NCBI GenBank assembly: GCA_028825055.1
Contig: JAPKAW010000037.1
Location: 1-12,423 of the forward strand
Direction of reading: 5' to 3'
DNA: 12,423 bases
Source of the DNA: Flavobacteriales bacterium
Lineage (GTDB): Bacteria; Bacteroidota; Bacteroidia; Flavobacteriales_D; Sanyastnellaceae
The notes below the pieces were generated by a model that did not search any database, was not told where the DNA came from, and saw only the letters and a program-made list of their open reading frames with translations. Each line of letters opens with the position of its first letter. Positions within the stretch are counted from its first letter, which is position 1. Both the position numbers and the translations under genes were made by a program. Below, piece after piece: positions 7,038 through 12,423 of this stretch.

Positions 7038-7061
7038 TTTTCTTCAAGGATTGTCCGAAAC

Positions 7062-7094
7062 GTGCTGTCGAAAAGTTTTAGAAGCACTGTTTTT
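7062..7094 (+). terminator. Probable Rho-independent terminator after the DUF4290 gene
   Basis: GTGCT (7062-7066) pairs with AGCAC (7083-7087). Inner TC/GA and AAA/TTT pairs are interrupted by a one-base bulge and a mismatch, and the hairpin is followed at once by TGTTTTT (7088-7094). It starts 24 bases after the DUF4290 stop. The imperfect stem keeps confidence moderate. Confidence 0.5.
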
Positions 7095-7130
7095 CCGTGT
7101 TGTGTCGTGACGTTATTTCGAAGGGCTGAT

Positions 7131-7186
7131 GTGCTCCTTGAAGGAATGGTCTTGAAGGCAAGCACCCTTTGCTTTCGTAAGCAAAG
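7131..7186 (+). other. Structured murA leader with repeats and an 8-bp hairpin
   Basis: CTTGAAGG occurs twice, at 7137-7144 and 7151-7158, 14 bases apart. These lie inside a possible stem formed by GTGC (7131-7134) and GCAC (7162-7165). Next comes a perfect 8-bp stem, CTTTGCTT (7167-7174) and AAGCAAAG (7179-7186), with a TCGT loop. No T-tract follows, so it is not a terminator. It lies 32 bases before the murA ATG, where it could be an operator or leader structure. I recognise no known riboswitch and found no consensus promoter between 7095 and 7218. Confidence 0.35.
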
Positions 7187-7218
7187 TCAGAGAAGAAAAA
7201 CAAGAGAATAGTCCCATC

Positions 7219-8529
7219 ATGTCTAGCTTTATCATCCAAGGAGGGAAAACGTTGTCCGGAGAAGTCATTCCTCAGGGCGCGAAAAACGAGGCGCTGCAGA
7301 TTCTGTGCGCTGTTTTGTTGACTTCAAAACCGGTTACCATTTCCAATTTGCCGGACATCGTGGATGTCAATAAGTTGATTGATTTACTCTCGAGCATGGG
7401 GGTGAAGACAGTCCGCCAAGGCCCAGGTGCTTACCGCTTTCAAGCGGATGAAGTGAACCTTGATTATTTCAAAACAGAGGAGTTCAGTGAAAAAGGGGGC
7501 TCTTTGCGGGGTTCAACGATGGTTCTAGGTCCGCTTCTTGCCCGTTTTGGTCAAGGTGCGATTCCAAAGCCAGGAGGCGATAAAATTGGCCGACGGCGCA
7601 TGGACACGCACTTCATAGGTTTCGAAGCCTTGGGGGCAACGTTCACGTACGATTCAAAAAGCGGATTTTTTGAAGCATCAGCAGGCGACGGATTGATCGG
7701 CACTGACATGTTGCTCGATGAAGCTTCTGTAACCGGCACGGCCAATATTGTCATGGCCGCATGCATGGCCAAGGGCACCACCACCATCTACAACGCAGCA
7801 TGTGAACCTTACCTGCAGCAGTTGTGCAAGATGATCAATCGGATGGGCGGTAAGATTAGCGGTATTGGGTCTAATTTACTCATCATAGAGGGCGTCGAGG
7901 AGCTTGGGGGGACCGAACATCGATGCCTTCCGGACATGATCGAAATTGGTAGTTTTATCGGTCTTGCGGCAATGACACGCAGTAGTCTCACCATTAAGGA
8001 TGTGGCGTTTGATGAGTTGGGGATGATTCCACGCGTTTTCAAGCGCATGGGCATTGCCTTGGAAAGACGGGGTGATGATTTATTCGTCCCAGCCCAGGAC
8101 AGCTATGAAATAGACACCTTCATTGATGGATCGATCTTGACGGTAGCAGATGCTCCTTGGCCGGGCTTTACCCCGGACTTATTGTCGATCATATTGGTGA
8201 CGGCCACCCAAGCGCGTGGGAGCGTTTTGATTCACCAGAAAATGTTTGAAAGCCGATTGTTCTTTACGGATAAGCTAATAGACATGGGAGCACAAATCAT
8301 CTTGTGTGACCCCCACCGAGCAACTGTCATCGGGATGGATCACAAGAGTCCATTGCGCGGTGTCACGATGACTTCCCCAGACATTCGTGCAGGCGTTTCG
8401 TTGCTTATTGCTGCGCTATCCGCCGAAGGTCAGTCGACGATTCATAACATCGGTCAGATTGACCGAGGTTACCAAGACATTGAGGGCAGGCTTAAAGCTT
8501 TGGGGGCGAGCATTGAAAGGGTAGAATGA
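7219..8529 (+). CDS. murA: UDP-N-acetylglucosamine 1-carboxyvinyltransferase
   Basis: MurA transfers enolpyruvate from PEP to UDP-GlcNAc, the first committed step of peptidoglycan synthesis, in the cytoplasm. Its 436 residues slightly exceed the E. coli enzyme (419). Key sites are GAKNEALQ (K22, N23, substrate binding), RRRMDTH after the active loop, SVTGTANIVMAA (~170-181), D320 in GFTPDLLS (equivalent of E. coli D305) and R390 in DIRAGVSLL (equivalent of R397). The active-site loop reads PKPGGDKIG, so D121 replaces catalytic Cys115 of E. coli PGGCAIG. Asp enzymes are active but are not alkylated by fosfomycin. The start is the first ATG matching the family N-terminus (FIIQGGKTLSGE); no Shine-Dalgarno is seen. 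It heads a co-directional run, with tlpA-like 17 bases downstream. Confidence 0.96.
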   Translation: MSSFIIQGGKTLSGEVIPQGAKNEALQILCAVLLTSKPVTISNLPDIVDVNKLIDLLSSMGVKTVRQGPGAYRFQADEVNLDYFKTEEFSEKGGSLRGSTMVLGPLLARFGQGAIPKPGGDKIGRRRMDTHFIGFEALGATFTYDSKSGFFEASAGDGLIGTDMLLDEASVTGTANIVMAACMAKGTTTIYNAACEPYLQQLCKMINRMGGKISGIGSNLLIIEGVEELGGTEHRCLPDMIEIGSFIGLAAMTRSSLTIKDVAFDELGMIPRVFKRMGIALERRGDDLFVPAQDSYEIDTFIDGSILTVADAPWPGFTPDLLSIILVTATQARGSVLIHQKMFESRLFFTDKLIDMGAQIILCDPHRATVIGMDHKSPLRGVTMTSPDIRAGVSLLIAALSAEGQSTIHNIGQIDRGYQDIEGRLKALGASIERVE

Positions 8530-8546
8530 AGTTGTAAATTGCATCC

Positions 8547-9137
8547 ATGTTGACATGGAAAATAGGATTGGGTGCAGCGGCTCTAGCTGCGGGTGTTTGG
8601 ATGAGCACCGACAAAGGTGTTGAGACCTCTTCACGTATCGTGTTATCTGAAATAGTAGAACAATCCGTTGTCCCTAGCGGTCGCGTCGGAACGCGAATTG
8701 GTGACACTGCTCCTGAAATCGCACTGAATAGTCCAAAAGGCAAGCCGATTAAATTAAGCGAGTTGCGCGGAAACTTGGTGCTGATTGATTTTTGGGCATC
8801 GTGGTGTGGGCCCTGCCGAAGAGAGAATCCCAATGTCGTTAACGCCTACAACAAGTACAAAAAAGCCAAATTCAAATCGGCTGATGGGTTTGATGTCTAC
8901 AGCGTATCATTGGATAGTGATGTAGCGCGTTGGAAAGCTGCGATCGCTGCCGATGGGTTGGTTTGGAAAAACCACGTATCGGATCTAAAACGCTGGAATA
9001 GTGAAGCTGCTGCTGTGTATGGAGTAAGCTCCATTCCCATGAGCATATTGGTCGATGAGAATGGCATCATTATCGGAAAGAATTTGCGCGGTATGCAGTT
9101 ACACAGACAAATTGACCGACACGTAGCGCGGCTCTAA
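8547..9137 (+). CDS. TlpA-like thioredoxin-fold protein, membrane-anchored or exported
   Basis: This 196-residue protein has an N-terminal hydrophobic segment (~5-19, IGLGAAALAAGVW), likely an uncleaved anchor or signal, followed by a TlpA/ResA-type thioredoxin domain (~50-196). The redox site is WCGPC (C87, C90) within LIDFWASWCGPCRRENP, and the cis-proline loop is SSIPMS (P164). The insert between them (VSLDSDVARWKAAI) is typical of AhpC/TlpA proteins. It should act on the periplasmic side as a thiol-disulfide reductase, for example keeping cysteines of cytochromes or envelope proteins reduced; the partner is unknown. It follows murA by 17 bases with no terminator, suggesting cotranscription. 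Its 76-base gap to grpE leaves room for a separate heat-shock promoter. Confidence 0.9.
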   Translation: MLTWKIGLGAAALAAGVWMSTDKGVETSSRIVLSEIVEQSVVPSGRVGTRIGDTAPEIALNSPKGKPIKLSELRGNLVLIDFWASWCGPCRRENPNVVNAYNKYKKAKFKSADGFDVYSVSLDSDVARWKAAIAADGLVWKNHVSDLKRWNSEAAAVYGVSSIPMSILVDENGIIIGKNLRGMQLHRQIDRHVARL

Positions 9138-9156
9138 CCCAATCAATACTGACAGG

Positions 9157-9188
9157 TTGTCCGCATCTTGCTTGTGGCACTGGATTTG
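9157..9188 (+). promoter_or_regulatory. Weak candidate promoter for grpE-dnaJ
   Basis: TTG (9157-9159), 21 bases, then TGGATTTG (9181-9188) approach the Bacteroidota consensus with one mismatch in the -7 box (TG instead of TA). It lies in the only sizeable gap (76 bases) between the TlpA-like gene and grpE. Presence of an internal promoter is plausible, but this site alone is thin evidence. Confidence 0.25.
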
Positions 9189-9213
9189 AGTGGATGCTTG
9201 CAAATAAAGGAAC

Positions 9214-9792
9214 ATGGACTTAGAACGGAAAAATGCTTCTGTGGAGGAAGAGGTGACAGACACGGCGTCTGCAACTGCATCTGAAGGAAATGAAGGGGAG
9301 GAGAGCTCTTCGGAGGCGACTTCATCGCCTGACGATGGTGACGAATCAACGGCATCCTCTCAATCTGAAGAACAGACGGATTGGCAGGACCGGTATTTAC
9401 GGTTGTATGCGGAATTTGACAATTATCGCAAACGCACTATGCGTGAACGGGTCGAATTGATTCGCACTGCGTCCCGTGACTCCATCGAGAAAATACTGCC
9501 GATTTTGGATGATTTTTCCCGCGCAGAAGCGGCGTCCTTAGAATTACAAGATGCCCAGGCATTGAAGGAAGGACAGCATTTAATTCACACGAAATTCAAG
9601 CAATTGATGGAAACTCAGGGTGTAAAGGTCATGGCTGTGGAAACGGGTGATGTCTTTGACGTTGATTTCCATGAAGCGATCACTCGAATACCTTCTCCTG
9701 AATTGTCAGGAAAAGTCGTCGATGTGGTTGAATCGGGTTACTTGCTCAATGATGCTGTCATTCGATATGCAAAAGTGGTCGTTGGAGAATAA
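9214..9792 (+). CDS. grpE: GrpE nucleotide exchange factor
   Basis: GrpE releases ADP from DnaK so that the Hsp70 cycle can continue. The 192-residue protein has an acidic, Ser/Glu-rich N-terminal tail (~1-55) likely to be disordered. A long coiled-coil helix follows (LRLYAEFDNYRKRTMRERVELIRTAS, ~62-87), then a four-helix bundle (~88-140) and the C-terminal beta-wing. The wing carries the family signature: DVFDVDFHEAITRIP, then GKVVDVVESGYLLNDAVIRYAKVVV. AAAGGAA sits just before the ATG, almost touching it. It is 18 bases upstream of dnaJ and certainly cotranscribed with it. dnaK itself is not in this window. Confidence 0.97.
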   Translation: MDLERKNASVEEEVTDTASATASEGNEGEESSSEATSSPDDGDESTASSQSEEQTDWQDRYLRLYAEFDNYRKRTMRERVELIRTASRDSIEKILPILDDFSRAEAASLELQDAQALKEGQHLIHTKFKQLMETQGVKVMAVETGDVFDVDFHEAITRIPSPELSGKVVDVVESGYLLNDAVIRYAKVVVGE

Positions 9793-9799
9793 CCATTAG

Positions 9800-9806
9800 A
9801 AAGGAG
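9800..9806 (+). promoter_or_regulatory. Strong Shine-Dalgarno site of dnaJ
   Basis: AAAGGAG ends 4 bases before the dnaJ ATG and is close to a full anti-Shine-Dalgarno match. Most genes in this window (murA, the TlpA-like gene, acpH, the cyclophilin) show nothing comparable, as expected for Bacteroidota, so this one stands out and fixes the dnaJ start at 9811. Confidence 0.7.
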
Positions 9807-9810
9807 ACAG

Positions 9811-10935
9811 ATGGCAAAGCGTGATTACTATGAGGTTTTGGGAGTGGGCCGCCAGGCCTCCGCATCGGATATTAAAAAAGCCTACCGCAAGTTGGCTTTG
9901 AAGCATCATCCGGATAAAAACCCGGATGACAGCAGTGCAGAAGAAAAATTCAAGGAAGCGGCAGAGGCCTATGAGGTTCTTCAAGATGACCAAAAACGCG
10001 CCAAGTTCGACCGTTTTGGACATGAAGGATTGAAAGGCGGTCCCGGTGGTGGCGGTGGATTCGGTGGTATGGATATGGACGACATCTTCAGCCAGTTTGG
10101 GGATATTTTCGGCGGTGGATTTGGCGGCGGCGGCGGCGGCGGTGGAGGCGGCGGTGGCCGTCGACGGCGGATGAAGGGGTCCAACCTGCGCATCAAGGTT
10201 AAAATGACGCTGGAAGAGATCGCCACCGGGGTTGAGAAAAAAGTGAAAGTCCTTAAGCAGGTGCAGGCAGAGGGAGCGGAATACAGTGATTGCCAAACGT
10301 GTGGAGGAAGCGGCCAAGTGCGTCGGGTTCAGAATACCATTTTGGGTCAAATGCAGACAGCGTCGACATGTCCGCAATGCCAGGGGAGTGGTCAATCGGT
10401 GCGCAAGCGGCCCCAAGGTTCCGACGAATGGGGCATGGTCCGAAAGGAATCGGTCGTGACCATCCAGATTCCATCGGGCGTGGAAGATGGCATGCAACTC
10501 AATGTACGTGGAGAAGGAAATGGTGCTCCAATGGGAGGTGTTGCAGGCGACTTGCTAGTGGTCATCGAGGCCATACCGCATGAACATCTGCAGCGCAATG
10601 GAAAGAACATCCATTATGATTTGTACATATCCTTCACGGATGCTGCATTGGGAGCTAGTGCTGAGGTACCAATCGTCGATGGCAAAGCCAAGATCAAAAT
10701 TGAGCCAGGTACGCAAAGTGGCCGCATTGTTCGGTTGAGAGGAAAGGGCTTGCCGACGGTTGACAGTTACGGCAATGGAGATATGTTGATTAACATCAAT
10801 GTTTGGACACCAAAAAAGTTGACAGACAGTGAAAAATCACTTTTAGAAGAGTTGAGTGATTCAGACAACTTCGCGCCAGATTCGGATCACCAGGAAAAAG
10901 GATTTTTTGATAAGGTGCGCGATATGTTCACCTAA
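9811..10935 (+). CDS. dnaJ: DnaJ co-chaperone (Hsp40) with only two of four zinc motifs
   Basis: DnaJ delivers unfolded clients to DnaK and stimulates its ATPase. The 374 residues show a J domain (1-70) with HPD at 33-35. A Gly/Phe region follows (71-116), with DIFSQFGDIFGGGFGG and a pure run of 12 Gly, then the central and C-terminal substrate-binding domains (GDLLVVIEA, LRGKGLP) and a DKVRDMF tail. A typical DnaJ zinc domain has four CxxCxGxG motifs. Here only CQTCGGSG (C161, C164) and CPQCQGSG (C187, C190) remain, matching motifs 2 and 3. Motif 1 is absent (KVLKQVQAEGAEYSD) and motif 4 reads PQGSDEWG without Cys. Zinc site I should therefore be lost and site II kept. It follows grpE in one operon. 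Identity is certain; the functional consequence is inferred. Confidence 0.97.
   Translation: MAKRDYYEVLGVGRQASASDIKKAYRKLALKHHPDKNPDDSSAEEKFKEAAEAYEVLQDDQKRAKFDRFGHEGLKGGPGGGGGFGGMDMDDIFSQFGDIFGGGFGGGGGGGGGGGGRRRRMKGSNLRIKVKMTLEEIATGVEKKVKVLKQVQAEGAEYSDCQTCGGSGQVRRVQNTILGQMQTASTCPQCQGSGQSVRKRPQGSDEWGMVRKESVVTIQIPSGVEDGMQLNVRGEGNGAPMGGVAGDLLVVIEAIPHEHLQRNGKNIHYDLYISFTDAALGASAEVPIVDGKAKIKIEPGTQSGRIVRLRGKGLPTVDSYGNGDMLININVWTPKKLTDSEKSLLEELSDSDNFAPDSDHQEKGFFDKVRDMFT
10123..10158 (+). repeat. Twelve consecutive GGN codons in dnaJ
   Basis: An uninterrupted run of twelve glycine codons (mostly GGC, some GGT and GGA) lies in the Gly/Phe linker. Such a trinucleotide tract may vary in length between strains by slippage without shifting the frame. 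It produces a spurious polyproline reading frame on the minus strand. Confidence 0.8.
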
Positions 10936-10956
10936 AGTATCATCTTAGAGAGTTAC

Positions 10957-11913
10957 ATGGAACGAATTCCCGCCCTTGCCATTACTGAAGTTGTTAAGTC
11001 GTTTCGGGCACATAAAGCCCTGAAAGGAGTTGACCTTCACGTGAATGAAGGGCGGATATTTGGATTGCTCGGCCCGAACGGAGCGGGAAAAACTACGTTA
11101 ATTCGAATGCTAACAGGTATTACGGCTCCTGACTCCGGCTCCATTTCATTTTTTGGTTCACCGTTGAACCGAGGTCACATTTCTCAGATCGGATACTTGC
11201 CAGAAGAACGCGGACTTTACAAATCCATGCGTGTTGGCGAACAGGCTTTGTATTTTGCACAACTTCGTGGGATGCAGCGACAAGAAGCTGAAAAACGTCT
11301 TCGAGTATGGTTTGAAAAACTGGAGGTGGAAGGATGGTGGAACCGCGAAGTTGCAGACCTAAGCAAAGGAATGGCTCAAAAGGTGCAGTTTATCATAGCT
11401 GTATTGCACGAGCCACGACTTCTCATCTTGGATGAGCCATTCAGTGGTTTTGACCCCATCAATGCACAGCGTGTGCGTGATGCGGTGATCGAATTGAAAG
11501 AAAAGCAGGGCACAACGGTATTGCTATCCACGCATGACATGGGTAGCGTTGAGGAGCTCTGTGATGAGGTGGCGCTCCTCAATCGAGGAGAAGTCATTTT
11601 AGACGGTCCTGTGCACAGCTTGAGGGAACAAGCACGGGACGGTCGATTTACTCTCCGATTTCGGGGTACAATCATGGAATTTACCGTTGCCTTAGGGGCG
11701 AGCGCTGAATTGATTGAAGTTCTCGATTCAGAATCGACAGTCGGAGAACATCAAGTTATGATGCGCCTGTCACCTGAGGGTGATATGGCCTCGTGGTTAC
11801 ACTGGATATCGGGTCAAGTGGCCATAGTCGCTTGTACTCCGTGGCAACCGTCGATGCGCGATGTATTCATTGAAACGGTTGAGAATCGTGAATCCAATTT
11901 AAAATTGTCATGA
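10957..11913 (+). CDS. ABC exporter ATP-binding protein (NatA/CcmA-like)
   Basis: This 318-residue cytoplasmic ATPase drives the permease encoded next to it. Walker A is GPNGAGKTT (39-47), the ABC signature is the LSKGM variant (135-139), Walker B is LLILDEPFSGFDP (155-167), and the H-loop His is H193 in STHD. The Q-loop region reads IGYLPEERGLY, which carries no Gln, as I recall for related Bacteroidota proteins annotated as NatA-like. A ~90-residue C-terminal extension (225-318) beyond the ATPase core is common in this subfamily. The substrate is unknown; sodium export, drug export or envelope assembly are possible. The gene begins 21 bases after dnaJ and ends in an ATGA overlap with the permease gene, so the pair is coupled. 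Confidence 0.93.
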   Translation: MERIPALAITEVVKSFRAHKALKGVDLHVNEGRIFGLLGPNGAGKTTLIRMLTGITAPDSGSISFFGSPLNRGHISQIGYLPEERGLYKSMRVGEQALYFAQLRGMQRQEAEKRLRVWFEKLEVEGWWNREVADLSKGMAQKVQFIIAVLHEPRLLILDEPFSGFDPINAQRVRDAVIELKEKQGTTVLLSTHDMGSVEELCDEVALLNRGEVILDGPVHSLREQARDGRFTLRFRGTIMEFTVALGASAELIEVLDSESTVGEHQVMMRLSPEGDMASWLHWISGQVAIVACTPWQPSMRDVFIETVENRESNLKLS

Positions 11914-12423
11914 GTGCATTGCGGCACATTGTGTATAGGGAATGGATCACGCGTGTTCGTCGAAAGGCATTCATTCTTGGCACCCTAGCTGTGCCTTTAT
12001 TGGTCATGGGCAGTATGGCCATTAGCTGGTGGATCGAACAAGGCGATACCCAAGAGTCCCGTGTTCTTGTTGTCGATGTCGCAGGCATGGTAAGTCAATG
12101 GGATGAGCGCTTCGAATCATGGGTTCCCATTTGTCCAGATTGTTTTCCCGACAGAACATCTCTCACCTATCGATTTTCTTCAGAAGGGATGGAAGATGAG
12201 GCCTTCATTGCTTCGGACTTTGATGTCATGGTGGTATTTGATGATGCCATCTTGCAGCATCATAAGGCCATGTATTACTATGAACAAACGCCAGGGTTTG
12301 ACTTGCAAAATCACTTAAAAACGGACCTATCCATGGCATTGGAACGTTTCAAGGTCAAAGAAACTCAGGACTTGGATTTCTCCGCCTACCAACGATTGAA
12401 AACACAGGTGTCACTCGTCGGGC
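11910..12423 (+). CDS. ABC-2 type permease (NatB-like), N-terminal part (3' truncated by window)
   Basis: The reading frame starts at the ATG overlapping the ATPase stop codon (ATGA) and stays open for 171 residues to the window end. It begins MSALRHIVYREWITRVRRKAF, a cytoplasmic amphipathic start typical of ABC-2 permeases. A first membrane segment follows (ILGTLAVPLLVMGSMAISWW, ~22-41), then a large extracytoplasmic domain beginning with ESRVLVVDVAGMV and containing FDVMVVFDDAIL. This layout, one membrane helix and then a long outer domain before the remaining helices, is that of NatB/YhaP-like permeases. It contains CPDC (75-78), an extracytoplasmic cysteine pair. The remaining membrane segments lie beyond the window. 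The partner is the ATPase immediately upstream. Confidence 0.85.
   Translation, partial: MSALRHIVYREWITRVRRKAFILGTLAVPLLVMGSMAISWWIEQGDTQESRVLVVDVAGMVSQWDERFESWVPICPDCFPDRTSLTYRFSSEGMEDEAFIASDFDVMVVFDDAILQHHKAMYYYEQTPGFDLQNHLKTDLSMALERFKVKETQDLDFSAYQRLKTQVSLVG

Noticed and set aside
9981..10226. Minus-strand open frame with a long polyproline run
   Set aside because: It is the mirror of the Gly/Phe linker of dnaJ (GGN codons read as CCN backwards) and has no homologous look of its own.
1..12423. CRISPR array, insertion sequence, prophage, integron or toxin-antitoxin pair
   Set aside because: No spaced repeats, transposase or integrase motifs, inverted-repeat ends or small paired genes were found; all sizeable frames are accounted for by chromosomal families or antisense shadows.

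Overview
This window most likely comes from a bacterium of the phylum Bacteroidota, probably in or near the Flavobacteriales, with about 50% GC. The evidence is a DUF4290-family gene (essentially Bacteroidota-specific), promoter elements matching the Bacteroidota sigma-A consensus (TTTG, spacer, TAnnTTTG), a general lack of Shine-Dalgarno sequences, and MurA and DnaJ variants of the type seen in this phylum. Nothing looks like a prophage, transposon, CRISPR array or plasmid; this is ordinary chromosome.

Region 1 (1-3743, + strand) holds a tripartite efflux operon: the C-terminal part of an RND pump (cut by the window edge), a periplasmic adaptor lipoprotein and a TolC-like outer membrane channel. 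The genes are coupled by two 4-base ATGA overlaps. The pump comes first, whereas the adaptor usually does. Region 2 (3745-5500) holds a minus-strand cyclophilin that converges on the efflux operon with a one-base gap. From a shared control region, a secreted protein of unknown function and a GNAT acetyltransferase run the other way.

Region 3 (5501-5783) is non-coding: a bidirectional terminator, tRNA-Gly(GCC) on the minus strand and a near-perfect promoter for it. Region 4 (5784-7037) holds an AcpH-like acyl carrier protein phosphodiesterase and the DUF4290 gene, followed by a probable terminator. Region 5 (7219 to the end) is a co-directional run: murA (peptidoglycan precursor synthesis), a membrane-anchored TlpA-like thioredoxin, grpE and dnaJ (Hsp70 co-chaperones), and an ABC exporter (ATPase, then a permease cut by the window end).

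The most notable points are in familiar proteins. MurA has Asp in place of the fosfomycin-target Cys. DnaJ lacks both cysteine motifs that build zinc site I but keeps both that build zinc site II. I did not find a convincing new multi-gene system.
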